Source of the DNA: Fulvivirga lutea
Lineage (GTDB): Bacteria > Bacteroidota > Bacteroidia > Cytophagales > Cyclobacteriaceae
Length of the DNA: 64,000 bases
Direction of reading: 5' to 3'
Assembly: GCF_017068455.1 (NCBI RefSeq)
Contig: NZ_CP070608.1
Coordinates: 3,701,488 to 3,765,487 of the forward strand
Position numbers and translations under genes: made by a program
Notes under the pieces: generated by a model
Databases searched by the model: none
What the model saw: only the letters and a program-made list of their open reading frames with translations
What the model was told of the DNA's origin: nothing
Shown: in pieces, positions 54,202 to 63,212 of the stretch
Layout: the number at the start of each line of letters is the position of its first letter
Position numbering within the stretch: position 1 is the stretch's first letter

Positions 54202-54693
54202 ATGGACAAACTTCTAATTGCCGTACTCGGACATAGTAATTCAGGTAAATCAACAACTTGGAACCAATTATTTGGAAGAACTGTAAAAACAGGCATTTAC
54301 GAACATGATCTGTACTTGAACTCAACTGAATATGTTAAAGTTTTCTTGGTTAGTGGAAGTCCTGAAGAAAGACAAAAATATGTTGGTAAACTTATTACTG
54401 TTAATGAGCCAAAAATAGTTTTATGCTCGATGCAGTATCGCGAGGATGTCAGACAAACCATTGATTATTTCGTTGAACGTGAATACCAAATCTACTGTCA
54501 ATGGCTTAATCCTGGCTATCAAGACTCGAATGAGCATCCTCAATTTGATAACCTTGGAGTTTTTAACTATCTACAAGGATTAAGTGCGACAGTTGGAATC
54601 AGAAATGGTAAGATTAATGCTTCATCAAGAGTTCAAGAAATCAGAGAGTTTATTTACGGTTGGGCGAAATATAAAAATCTAATCCTCTCCTGA
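54202..54693 (+). CDS. Cassette 4a: P-loop NTPase-like protein
   Basis: A 163-residue protein with a clear Walker A motif GHSNSGKS (residues 10-17) and the order of strands of a small nucleoside kinase or GTPase-type fold. No confident Walker B is seen (IVLCSMQYRED near 75 is a candidate). The stop overlaps the start of the HEPN-motif gene (TGATG), so both are translated together. A regulatory or antitoxin-like role for the neighbour is possible but unproven. Confidence 0.7.
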   Translation: MDKLLIAVLGHSNSGKSTTWNQLFGRTVKTGIYEHDLYLNSTEYVKVFLVSGSPEERQKYVGKLITVNEPKIVLCSMQYREDVRQTIDYFVEREYQIYCQWLNPGYQDSNEHPQFDNLGVFNYLQGLSATVGIRNGKINASSRVQEIREFIYGWAKYKNLILS

Positions 54694-55133
54694 TGTCAAA
54701 GCTTAATTGTCTCATTGGAGATATTATCAGTGGTTTCGTTAGAACTGAGTTTATTCTCTCACAGATTCTGTCGGAACTAGGTTTCCGTGAAAACCGAATT
54801 GACTTCTTTGCTGACAGTCGAACAGAGAAAAAACTTCAATCAATTAGGAAGGAATTTGAAGAGTCGGAACTCCCTAAAAAACATCAATTTATTGGATTGA
54901 TTGATGAACTCGATGAACTAAGAAAGAAAAGAAATATAGTCGTTCATAGTTTGGTGTTAACAAACGTTGAGGATCGTGACAATCACATGTTTCACAACTA
55001 TCAAAAAATCAAAGGAGGAATTCTGAATAAAACGACTCAGTTTAACACATCAGATTTGGAGAATATTCATGTCGAAATTCGTGAAATTCATAACGCACTG
55101 CATACTCTTCATTGGGGTGAAAAAAGTGGCTAA
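54693..55133 (+). CDS. Cassette 4b: HEPN-motif helical protein
   Basis: A 146-residue helical protein with the sequence LRKKRNIVVHSLV, which has the HEPN RNase signature R-N-x3-H (Arg80, Asn81, His85). HEPN proteins cut RNA in many toxin-antitoxin and antiphage systems. Its stop codon TAA (55131-55133) is made by the left core of the attC site. Pairing with a P-loop protein in one two-gene cassette suggests a toxin-regulator unit; this is inference. Confidence 0.7.
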   Translation: MSKLNCLIGDIISGFVRTEFILSQILSELGFRENRIDFFADSRTEKKLQSIRKEFEESELPKKHQFIGLIDELDELRKKRNIVVHSLVLTNVEDRDNHMFHNYQKIKGGILNKTTQFNTSDLENIHVEIREIHNALHTLHWGEKSG

Positions 55134-55285
55134 CATATGCTATGAATGAATGGGGTTTCATCGGTCAGGAAATTGATGTGGGGCTTGGAAAGTCCGCCAC
55201 AAGTTTTAAATTTATATCAAGGCGTGGCTATGTGCGAGACGAGAGATTAGTGCTTTCTAATCCCCACTCATCATAGCTTGGCGTT
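55126..55285 (+). other. attC 4 (160 bp, second family)
   Basis: Left core GTGGCTAAC with GCTATGAATGAATGGGG pairs with CCCCACTCATCATAGC and TTGGCGTT (55278-55285). The same family as attC 7 at 57581. Confidence 0.9.
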
Positions 55286-55303
55286 GTGGGCCACTAATCG
55301 ACT

Positions 55304-55903
55304 ATGTTACAATTAATCTCAATCCTCTTGTTTTTGATAATTCCTGATGACTCACCAGAAGTCATTGAACTCAAAAATGACAAGAATTTTGAGCTTGAAG
55401 GTTATTACGTTCGGGACTCTTACTTATTAAATGACACGGAAAGAATTGTTATTGCTTCTAAAATAACAAGGGAAACGACTGAATTCGAAGGTCTTAAATT
55501 ATTGTATTTAATTGACAATGAAATTGAGTTCATATCGCAAGATGCTGGAGAAAGCTATATCTATAAACCCACATTTTACAAATTTAAGGACAGCACTACT
55601 ATTATTGCCTGTGAACAAGGATTCGAATACTCAATAGGAATCGACTTATTTGAATTGAAAAGTCAGAAATTAAAGAAACTCGGATACATGGATATCGCAA
55701 GTGATACTCTTGATATGGCAGAAAGTATTGTTCCACACATGAAAATTGAACGAAAATACGGTGACCAATATCATTTTAAATTCAGCGGAAATCTTTTTAT
55801 TAACCCTGGTGGTAAAGCAGAAACTAAAATAAGTGGGGATTTGGTTAAGGCAATCTACACACCTGAAACTGATAAAATTTCACTTATGATACGTAAGAAT
55901 TAA
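55304..55903 (+). CDS. Cassette 5: exported hypothetical protein
   Basis: A 199-residue protein that starts with a short hydrophobic segment (MLQLISILLFLIIP), possibly a signal peptide, followed by an acidic beta-rich domain. No family is recognised. It is the only gene in its cassette; the stop lies just before attC 5. Confidence 0.6.
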   Translation: MLQLISILLFLIIPDDSPEVIELKNDKNFELEGYYVRDSYLLNDTERIVIASKITRETTEFEGLKLLYLIDNEIEFISQDAGESYIYKPTFYKFKDSTTIIACEQGFEYSIGIDLFELKSQKLKKLGYMDIASDTLDMAESIVPHMKIERKYGDQYHFKFSGNLFINPGGKAETKISGDLVKAIYTPETDKISLMIRKN

Positions 55904-55906
55904 AGC

Positions 55907-56137
55907 GGCCCACAACATGGTGTAGAAAAACATATGCTAAAGCACCTTGTAGTTTCGGGCGGGGCAGTTCGCACCGCATTTTCTGCTTGTATTTCATAGC
56001 AGAACAACTTACCAGAACGCAGCATGAACTTGGAAGTGCTGCGCTTTTTTGACTTGCTTAGATTGAGAAAGTTAGCAGAAAATGCTACGTTTAGCTTTTT
56101 ATAGCCTCGTGTGGCATACGTTTTCTACACGGGCGTT
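55907..56137 (+). other. attC 5 (231 bp)
   Basis: Left core GGCCCACAAC with GGTGTAGAAAAACATATGC pairs with GCATACGTTTTCTACAC and the core GGGCGTT (56131-56137). Cassette 5 begins GTTGTGGGCC at 55283, the complement of the left core. Confidence 0.9.
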
Positions 56138-56146
56138 ACCAGCAAT

Positions 56147-56587
56147 ATGAAATATCTTAAAGTATGTATGTTTTTCATTTTTTCAGCCTCAAGCTTATTG
56201 TCTTTTGGTCAAAAAATACATACTAACTCTGACCTTTATCTAAATTCAATTGATACTGTTCTCAACTCAATAAAGACTAATCAATTCACTGAATTATCAC
56301 TTAAGCTTCCTTTAGAACTTCCAATCCCAACTCCAGAAAAAATCAAAAATCTCTCGGTTTTAGTTCATAAAGGAAAACGTAGCAAAGTAAAAGCCGAACA
56401 GCTTTATATGGTAGTAAAACCTTTGCAGGTTAGTCATGACATTTTGATGGTTCCTGTTCTCCTCTATCATCGGCCTAAAGGTGATTTGACATTTTATGAC
56501 AATGCTGTTTATCGAGTAAATTATAAATATTCAAAAGAAGCTAATACATATTATGTGGAATCAGTAGAATATGGCTGGACTCTATAA
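56147..56587 (+). CDS. Cassette 6: exported hypothetical protein
   Basis: The frame opens at GTG 56111 in the attC, but ATG 56147 starts a signal peptide (MKYLKVCMFFIFSASSLLSFGQ), giving 146 residues. The mature domain has alternating beta segments (LYMVVKPLQVSHDILMVPVLLYHR) and no known family. The start is ten bases after the cassette boundary, a short leader typical for cassette genes. Confidence 0.7.
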   Translation: MKYLKVCMFFIFSASSLLSFGQKIHTNSDLYLNSIDTVLNSIKTNQFTELSLKLPLELPIPTPEKIKNLSVLVHKGKRSKVKAEQLYMVVKPLQVSHDILMVPVLLYHRPKGDLTFYDNAVYRVNYKYSKEANTYYVESVEYGWTL

Positions 56588-56589
56588 AA

Positions 56590-56830
56590 TGCTGGTAACA
56601 TAGCGTAAGAGCGCATTTGGACTTCACCGTGCGAAGTCCTAAACGCTTAGGTGCGGCTTGGCCGCACGTTATGGGTCGCTTTCCACATCTACTTTCATCT
56701 GTCACGGGGGATGATCAACTAGGACGCAGTGTTTCTTTGCTACTTTCACATGAACTAGGTTAAAACCCAATAACGTGCTATGTTTATACCCTGTAAAACA
56801 AGTAAACAAACGCGCCTTACCGGGGTCGTT
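56590..56830 (+). other. attC 6 (241 bp, large family)
   Basis: TGCTGGTAAC, AGCGTAAGAGCGC at the left pairs with GCGCCTTACCGGGGTC and GTT (56828-56830). Highly similar to attC 1 and attC 10. Confidence 0.9.
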
Positions 56831-56854
56831 ATCAGCAATACTCCAATTCGCAAG

Positions 56855-57571
56855 ATGAGTGAACTGAAATTCTACAGAAGATTTACCAATCTAGATCAAG
56901 CCTACATCCTCATTGAACTCCTCAACGAGAATGAAATAACATGTGAACTTAGGAAAATTCAGCCTAATATCGGAACATCTATTGTTGGAGGAGCGTATGA
57001 TGACGTTTATGAGATTCATATCTTAACTTCAGATTTTCAAAAAGCAAATCGACTACTCGAAACGAATATTGAGTCAGCAACTGAAAACATTCAAAACGAT
57101 AACAAGGAACTCTCTAATGAACCAGCTGATTATTCAGAAACGCCTTCCTCGTCAACAAAGAAGAGAAAGGTTAAAAATGCTAATCTTGGCGAATCAATAT
57201 TCATTTCTATTGTAATAATTGCTGCAGTTATTTACATCATTTATTCCCAGATTGAAAGCCACAACTACAAGGAATTTATTAAGGAGGATTACGAACTTAC
57301 AATTGGTGGAGTGGAGAGTGTAGACAGGTGGGGAGATCCAGCTAATTCCTATATGGTTTATTACTATTATATTGATGACATAAAATACACTCGTGAGGTT
57401 ATGAACAGTCGTCTAGGCAAACTAGCATATCACTATGATAAATGTAAGGACAAAAAATACTGGGTTGCCTATTCAACTAGAGATCCTTCAATGAGCCTTA
57501 TTAACATTTACCATGAAATTCAGAATCAAGAAAATCCCATCCCACTGCCGAATCTTGACTGGTATAAGTAA
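56855..57571 (+). CDS. Cassette 7: DUF2007-like membrane protein
   Basis: The frame opens at 56780 in the attC, but ATG 56855 fits better (MSELKFYRRFTNLDQAYIL), giving 238 residues. The N-terminal part (residues 3-75 with LLNENEITCELRK and YEIHILTSDFQKANRLL) resembles the DUF2007 putative signal-transducing domain. A low-complexity stretch with Ser/Lys, a membrane helix (FISIVIIAAVIYIIY, near 120) and a C-terminal beta domain follow. Role unknown. Confidence 0.7.
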   Translation: MSELKFYRRFTNLDQAYILIELLNENEITCELRKIQPNIGTSIVGGAYDDVYEIHILTSDFQKANRLLETNIESATENIQNDNKELSNEPADYSETPSSSTKKRKVKNANLGESIFISIVIIAAVIYIIYSQIESHNYKEFIKEDYELTIGGVESVDRWGDPANSYMVYYYYIDDIKYTREVMNSRLGKLAYHYDKCKDKKYWVAYSTRDPSMSLINIYHEIQNQENPIPLPNLDWYK

Positions 57572-57580
57572 TCTAAAGAA

Positions 57581-57740
57581 GCTGATAACATGTGCTATGA
57601 ATGAATGGGGTTTCATCGGTCAGGATATTTTCGTAGGGATTGGAAAGTCCACCACAATTTTTAAATTTAAATCAAGGCGTGGCTATGTGCGAGACGAGAG
57701 GTTAGTGCTTTCTAATCCCCACTCATCATAGCTGTGCGTT
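57581..57740 (+). other. attC 7 (160 bp, second family)
   Basis: GCTGATAAC with GCTATGAATGAATGGGG pairs with CCCACTCATCATAGC and GCGTT (57736-57740). Nearly identical in the centre to attC 4. The next 158 bases (57741-57898) are an AT-rich leader with no gene, where a promoter for the Hachiman genes could lie, although I see no TAnnTTTG match. Confidence 0.9.
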
Positions 57741-57898
57741 GTGCTTCATGCAAAAAAAAGGACTATGCAAATTCAAGCACATTTGTTTTTTACCAATACA
57801 CAATCCATCACTAAAAACAAAAGAGCTTGATAATGGATGAACAATGTAACTATTTTTACCATCTTGACTTAAATAAGCTAATAAGCCTTATGAATTAA

Positions 57899-58699
57899 AT
57901 GAATGTACTGTTTGAACATATAGAATCCCCGAATAGATGCTATAAGGGAGTGAGTATTGATGAACAGGTGTGTCGCCACCACTTGCAGAATGCCGTTCGG
58001 GATAATTTAAAAGATAGTCAGGAATGGCAAGATTCTTTAGATAGATTAAGAGCACTGAGGGATGAAACAGGGTTTGAAGCAAGTGATGGTTTATTAGCCG
58101 ATATTCAGGCATTGGAAAATGAAGAAATCGAAGTGCAACAATTCCGAGTGGGAGAGGCTTATGCTGAAGTTATTCTGGAACAAGAGTTTTCTTGCCGCTT
58201 TCACTGGAATGAAAACAGAGATACCAGAAATCCAAAGGGTAATAAAACAGGAGCAGACTTAGTCGGATTTATTGAAGTAGAAGATCAAGTGCTTTTTCTT
58301 TTCGGTGAAGTTAAAACGTCCTCTGAAACGGCAAATAGACCGCCACAGGTAATGACAGGTGCAAAGGGTGTGGAAAACCAGTTAAGAGATTTATACAATG
58401 ACAGAAGTAAGAGGCTGATTTTGATAAGTTATCTCAAAAATAAAATGCGGCATTTCCCTGAAGGACACCAATTCAGAAGGGACTTTGAAGCAAGTCAAAG
58501 GGCATACTATTCAGGTATTGAATATTATCATCTTTTTGGTGTACTGGTTAGAGATGTTGAGGCTGATGGAAGGGATATTTCATCTAGTTATGAGAGATTG
58601 AAAGAGCATGTTTTAGAACCAAAAGGAATAAAGCTTTTGGCAATGTATCTTCCCATACGGAAAGAAGATTGGGTAGAAATAATAAACGATAGAGATTAA
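57899..58699 (+). CDS. Cassette 8a: HamA-like nuclease (DUF1837) of a Hachiman system
   Basis: A 266-residue protein with the PD-(D/E)xK-like core of HamA: Asp120 in KTGADLVGFIEV and Glu137-x-Lys139 in LFGEVKTSSE, preceded by an AEVILEQEF strand that could supply a further acid. In Hachiman, HamA is a nuclease held in check by HamB until the complex meets aberrant DNA. The start codon of the helicase gene overlaps its stop by one base. Family assignment is by motif and partner, so a close DUF1837 relative is possible. Confidence 0.85.
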   Translation: MNVLFEHIESPNRCYKGVSIDEQVCRHHLQNAVRDNLKDSQEWQDSLDRLRALRDETGFEASDGLLADIQALENEEIEVQQFRVGEAYAEVILEQEFSCRFHWNENRDTRNPKGNKTGADLVGFIEVEDQVLFLFGEVKTSSETANRPPQVMTGAKGVENQLRDLYNDRSKRLILISYLKNKMRHFPEGHQFRRDFEASQRAYYSGIEYYHLFGVLVRDVEADGRDISSSYERLKEHVLEPKGIKLLAMYLPIRKEDWVEIINDRD

Positions 58700-61600
58700 T
58701 GAGCATTCAGATAAAATATAACTATCTCGAAAGAGCATATCCTGATATGCTTGACGGGATTGGTGCGCTCATTCAAAAAGGGAAACTATCAAAACGATTT
58801 AGAGAAGTTAGCTTAACCAATGAAGACTCAACACATCTTGAGAAAGCTAAGGAACTATGCGAGCTTAGAATCATAGAACTTTGGGAAGAAAGAGATTCAG
58901 CTGAATTTAAAGCTCTTTGCTCTGTCTATTTCGATATTACCAGTCAAGTTTCCATAAATCCAGAGAGTGAATATTTCATCCTTGAGCAATTCAAACTCAT
59001 TACTTTCGGGTATTTAGGTGAACATTGGCATTTTGTTAAACAATACCTTAAAACAAGTGAATCGGTCTTTAATAACTTGGAAGCCGGAGCAGATTGGAAC
59101 AAAAGAATACTTACCATTTCCTTTAAAGCGGTTGTTAATCTGGTAAAAAAAGACTCCTGGCATGAAGTTGGACAGGCAGTAGAATTAATAAACCAACTCA
59201 GAAGAGAGCAAAATAATTTCGAGAATAATTTTCTCAATCAGGTTAATGAAGAAAGCCGTCCTTATGGTGCAGCAGAATTAGTTTCACTATATCATTTCGC
59301 CAAAAGCATTGAAATACTTGGGCAATATTTAATGGAAGGTAGACCGCTGGAACCAGAGACACAATTGCATTATCACCTTAATTTATCTGGTGATTATGCC
59401 CAAAAATCAGGGAATATTAGCCTAAGCTTGCTTTACCAGTATTTTGAAGCCTTTGCAGTCAAAATGGTTCGTAATACCATTTGGTACACCACAAGAGGTA
59501 TTAACAACTGGGTAACTCGTTTTAACCAGTTCATTTCAAGAAAAGAGGATAAAGGTTTATTTGAATTGATGTATCCTCAAAGAGAGTCCATCATTGAAGG
59601 GGAATTATTGAATCCAGCTCACAGAGCTATAGTAGTAAATTTGCCTACGTCAAGCGGCAAAACTATGATTGCCGAGTATCGTATTCTTCAGGCATTAAAC
59701 CAATTTAAAAATCAGGGTGGCTGGGTTGCTTATGTTGTACCTACAAAAGCATTGGTTAATCAAATCTATATACAGTTATATCGGGATTTGGGACCCATTG
59801 GCATACAGGTAGAAAAAGCAAGTGGTGCTATTGAATTAGATGGATTTGAACAGCATTTGGTTGAAGAAAATGGCAACACAACCGAATTTGATGTTTTGGT
59901 TACCACGTATGAAAAAATGAACCTTTTAGTGCGTCAGGGACTTGGCACGACATCAGAGCGACCATTGGTGCTTACGGTTGTGGATGAAGCCCATAATTTA
60001 GAGGAAACCAATAGGGGATTGAACCTGGAGTTTTTATTGTCTACCATTAAGAATGATTGCGAAGAAGCCAACTTTCTTCTAATGACTCCTGATATTTCAA
60101 ATTCAAATGAAGTAGCAACTTGGCTCGCTGGTGATAGAGGAAATGTTATCAATCTCGAATTAGATTGGTGGCAACCCAATGAACGAGTTGTTGGAGCCGT
60201 ACAGGTAGATGGAAGAGGAAGGAATTATAATTTACTGCTGAGAACACTACATACAGATAGAGGTACTTATGAAATTGGAGATGCGATACCTCTTGCTCAA
60301 TTTGAGAATGCGTCACAAACAAAATCAGAAATTAGTAATTCTAAATCAAAGGTGGCTTCTTGCATTTCCGGTAAGTTATTAAGTATAGATTCTCCAATTA
60401 TTGTTTTAGCAGCAAATCCTAGAGAAACATACACTATTGCAGAAAACATATACGAAAGTTCACAAAATGACCTTGAAAACGATGAAGATGTAGAACTTTT
60501 GATTAGGCTTGTGCAAAGTGAGTTGGGAGAAAATTTTCCGTTAGCCCGCTTCTTAAAAAGACGAATAGCTGTTCATAGCTCTGCCCTACCAGATGAAATT
60601 CGCTTTTTGATTGAAGACCTAATGTCCAATGAAAAGCTCCAAGCTTTAGTAGCAACTACCACAATTGCTCAAGGAATTAATTTTCCCATTTCTGCTGTAA
60701 TTATGGGATCATATAATTATCCTTTCTCTGGGCCAATGCCTGTTCGTGATTTTTGGAATCTAGCTGGAAGAGTTGGACGTGCAGGTCAAGACACTATGGG
60801 CTGGGTTGGACTGGCAGTTAGAAATGAAGAAGATTTATTGGAAGTTGGCAATTATGTAAGACGGGCATCCGAGGACTTACATTCGCAGTTGGTTAATGCT
60901 ATTGATAGTGCCTTACGTCATGCAGAATTCGATTTTGACCGTTGGCTTTTTGTTGACGAACGCTGGTCAGCCATTCTTCAATTTATATCACATTTAAGGA
61001 GGCAAACACAACAGCAAGATGTTTTTCTTGCACAGCTTGAGCAAAAATTGCAAGGAACATTAGGATACAGTCAGTTACCGTCAGAAAAGAAAACATTTCT
61101 CAGGGAAAACATCCGTAGATATGCAAGCACACTTACTCTTGCAGAAGCGAAAATGTCTGATGAGACGGGGTTTTCATCTTTATCTGTACGTCAAATGATA
61201 GGTAGAATGGCTTCATCAAACCTTTCACCTCAAGACTGGAATAAAAGCCAGCTATTTTCTGAGCAAAATCAGAGTATGCAAAAACTTGTAGGAATAATGC
61301 TCAATACCTACGAGATCAAGAAATCTATTGAGGAGTTGAATACCGGTGGACAACCACTAGATCGTTCAAGCATTGCCCGTTTGGTAATAGACTGGGTTAA
61401 TGGAAAAGATATCGCCAGCATTGCTTCAAGAATTTATCCTAATGAAGAAGCTGATGCAGCAATTCAAAGAGCTACCAAAGCATTATACAAGGTAGTAGCT
61501 AATGCTGCTACTTGGGGTCTGGCTGCATTGCAAAAGATGCCAACGAGTGGCGTGGATTGGGAAAGTCTTTCTGAAATTGAGAAGAAAAGGATGGCGAACC

Positions 61601-61869
61601 TTCCTGCTTATTTGCACTATGGAGTAAACACAGATGAAGGAGTTTTGATGAGGAAAAACAATGTGCCAAGAAGCATTGCTAATCGTCTTGGTGAATTATA
61701 TAGCGCATCTGTAGGTGGTCAAATATTCGATCAACCTTCAAGTTCAGTTTCCTATTGGATAGGTCAACAAGGAACTGAAACATGGAATCGAGTAAGACCA
61801 ACTGGTTCAAGGCTTACAGGAGAGGATTATAAGAAGGTATGGAAGAAATTGAATGGGATAACTACATGA
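58699..61869 (+). CDS. Cassette 8b: HamB-like DEAH helicase of a Hachiman system
   Basis: A 1056-residue superfamily 2 helicase. An N-terminal helical region of ~280 residues precedes the motor: Walker A LPTSSGKT (315-322), motif II DEAH (429-432), motif for strand contacts ATTTIAQGINFPISAV, and motif VI GRVGR (690-694). The C-terminal ~300 residues are helical. The size and pairing with a DUF1837 protein match HamB. It is the largest cassette gene in the array; the cassette spans about 57739-62046. Confidence 0.88.
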   Translation: MSIQIKYNYLERAYPDMLDGIGALIQKGKLSKRFREVSLTNEDSTHLEKAKELCELRIIELWEERDSAEFKALCSVYFDITSQVSINPESEYFILEQFKLITFGYLGEHWHFVKQYLKTSESVFNNLEAGADWNKRILTISFKAVVNLVKKDSWHEVGQAVELINQLRREQNNFENNFLNQVNEESRPYGAAELVSLYHFAKSIEILGQYLMEGRPLEPETQLHYHLNLSGDYAQKSGNISLSLLYQYFEAFAVKMVRNTIWYTTRGINNWVTRFNQFISRKEDKGLFELMYPQRESIIEGELLNPAHRAIVVNLPTSSGKTMIAEYRILQALNQFKNQGGWVAYVVPTKALVNQIYIQLYRDLGPIGIQVEKASGAIELDGFEQHLVEENGNTTEFDVLVTTYEKMNLLVRQGLGTTSERPLVLTVVDEAHNLEETNRGLNLEFLLSTIKNDCEEANFLLMTPDISNSNEVATWLAGDRGNVINLELDWWQPNERVVGAVQVDGRGRNYNLLLRTLHTDRGTYEIGDAIPLAQFENASQTKSEISNSKSKVASCISGKLLSIDSPIIVLAANPRETYTIAENIYESSQNDLENDEDVELLIRLVQSELGENFPLARFLKRRIAVHSSALPDEIRFLIEDLMSNEKLQALVATTTIAQGINFPISAVIMGSYNYPFSGPMPVRDFWNLAGRVGRAGQDTMGWVGLAVRNEEDLLEVGNYVRRASEDLHSQLVNAIDSALRHAEFDFDRWLFVDERWSAILQFISHLRRQTQQQDVFLAQLEQKLQGTLGYSQLPSEKKTFLRENIRRYASTLTLAEAKMSDETGFSSLSVRQMIGRMASSNLSPQDWNKSQLFSEQNQSMQKLVGIMLNTYEIKKSIEELNTGGQPLDRSSIARLVIDWVNGKDIASIASRIYPNEEADAAIQRATKALYKVVANAATWGLAALQKMPTSGVDWESLSEIEKKRMANLPAYLHYGVNTDEGVLMRKNNVPRSIANRLGELYSASVGGQIFDQPSSSVSYWIGQQGTETWNRVRPTGSRLTGEDYKKVWKKLNGITT

Positions 61870-61919
61870 GAAATCCAATCCTTATCAGCCACCGCAGGAC
61901 AGAAAAAGAAAAAGCACGA

Positions 61920-62048
61920 AAGCACAACATTGTATAAGAGCAATAGCGGGTGCAGTGGTAAAATCAAGGTCTGTACATTTAATAAACTTTTGTGGTGGCG
62001 GACAGGTAATCGCTCCGAAATCCGCTACTGCTCTTATACTTGACCGTT
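61920..62048 (+). other. attC 8 (129 bp)
   Basis: AAGCACAAC with TGTATAAGAGCAATAGCGG pairs with CCGCTACTGCTCTTATAC and GACCGTT (62042-62048). The cassette start GTTGTGCTT at 57738 complements AAGCACAAC, so the two Hachiman genes lie in one cassette. Confidence 0.92.
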
Positions 62049-62082
62049 ATGTGTAATTGCGATTCGCCCTGAACTGAAACAA

Positions 62083-62526
62083 GTGACTAAGAAACCCTAC
62101 ATTATAATTTTACTTATACTAGTTCTATTTGGCTGCACGAGTAATGAGGTACAAAAAGAAGCTGATGAATTTGGCTCTTTGTGGAAGCAAGAGGAGAATA
62201 AGGTGGAAATTCGAGTGGACAATGAATACTTGAATATGGGACAATACATTTTCCTTGAGAACAAGATTGGAAATGCGAAGCTTGACATCCCAGAAAATTG
62301 GCAAGTTGAAAAGTGTGAATTCAATGAGCAATTCTTTGAAATCCACATGGAAGATGGGTATTTACGATTTTTAAGAACTGGAATTGGCAAACTTTCCTTC
62401 GATATATTGGAAAAAAGTCCCAATGTTGGAAGTTTACCTGACTTGGAACTTGAAGCAATATGGCTCAAATACGTTGTTCAGGAAAGAAATGAAAAACTAC
62501 ACACAACAAAACATAAGGCCCACTAA
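62083..62526 (+). CDS. Cassette 9: lipoprotein, hypothetical
   Basis: A 147-residue protein starting at GTG 62083 with a signal sequence and lipobox (LILVLFGC, Cys18). The mature domain is beta-rich with no known family. The last codons and the stop (62524-62526) are made by the left arm of the short attC 9, so its C-terminus is set by the recombination site. Confidence 0.75.
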   Translation: MTKKPYIIILLILVLFGCTSNEVQKEADEFGSLWKQEENKVEIRVDNEYLNMGQYIFLENKIGNAKLDIPENWQVEKCEFNEQFFEIHMEDGYLRFLRTGIGKLSFDILEKSPNVGSLPDLELEAIWLKYVVQERNEKLHTTKHKAH

Positions 62527-62549
62527 GGTCTGGCTTAAGCCAGGCCGTT
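62498..62549 (+). other. attC 9 (52 bp, short)
   Basis: TACACACAAC (62498-62507) is followed by a compact hairpin GGTCTGGCTT / AAGCCAGGCC and GTT (62547-62549). It is the shortest attC of the array. The cassette start GTTATGTGTA at 62046 complements the left core with one mismatch. Confidence 0.8.
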
Positions 62550-62562
62550 ATGTGTAATTTCA

Positions 62563-62961
62563 ATGAGCAAGAACAAAGGAAAAGTGGACGAAAAATGGCA
62601 ATGGATAGTTGTCATAATTTCATTCCCTGTATTTTATTATGTTTACTTGGAAGAAACTCAAAGTAGAGAATATTCTTATGATAGTGCGGTATTCATGTCA
62701 ATTGTTGCTGGATTAATGTTTTTTCTAACCTCAAGCATCAACCATCTGTGCAATGTCATATTTGACAAATCAAGAATCAATTGGAAAATAACAACTGTCA
62801 AATTTATACTAGCAGGTTTACTCAGTTGGCTTTCAATTAGAATTTATGGAGACAAGGCAATCTATGTAGTTGGCTTGCCAGCCTCCTTCTCCTTGTACAT
62901 AATATTAGGTCATTTCATAAGCTACGGGTGGAACAAAATAAAAACACATAACAAACTGTAA
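62563..62961 (+). CDS. Cassette 10: small membrane protein
   Basis: A 132-residue protein with four predicted helices (about 13-29, 43-60, 78-94, 98-118) and a basic C-terminus. The final residues (THNKL) and stop are read through the left core of attC 10. No family is recognised. The start ATG is 14 bases after the cassette boundary. Confidence 0.65.
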   Translation: MSKNKGKVDEKWQWIVVIISFPVFYYVYLEETQSREYSYDSAVFMSIVAGLMFFLTSSINHLCNVIFDKSRINWKITTVKFILAGLLSWLSIRIYGDKAIYVVGLPASFSLYIILGHFISYGWNKIKTHNKL

Positions 62962-63185
62962 TACGCATTTGGACTTCACCGTGCGAAGTCCTTAAATGGC
63001 TTTGGTGCAGTTAGCCCGCACGTTTTGGATTAGCATTTCACCTCCCCTTTCATCTCTTAACTTGTGGACAATTTATAAGGACAGGGTGTCTTAAGCTGCT
63101 TGTATCTCGACTAGGTTCTAAACCCAAATCGTGCTAGTTTTATGCCCTGTAAAACAAGTAAACAAACGCGCCTTACAGAGGCGTT
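62944..63185 (+). other. attC 10 (242 bp, large family)
   Basis: ACACATAAC with CTGTAATACGC pairs with GCGCCTTACAGAGGC and GTT (63183-63185). Third full copy of the large attC family. It complements the cassette start GTTATGTGT at 62547. Confidence 0.9.
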
Positions 63186-63212
63186 AGCGGTCAGGTAAAA
63201 AAGGAAACAACA

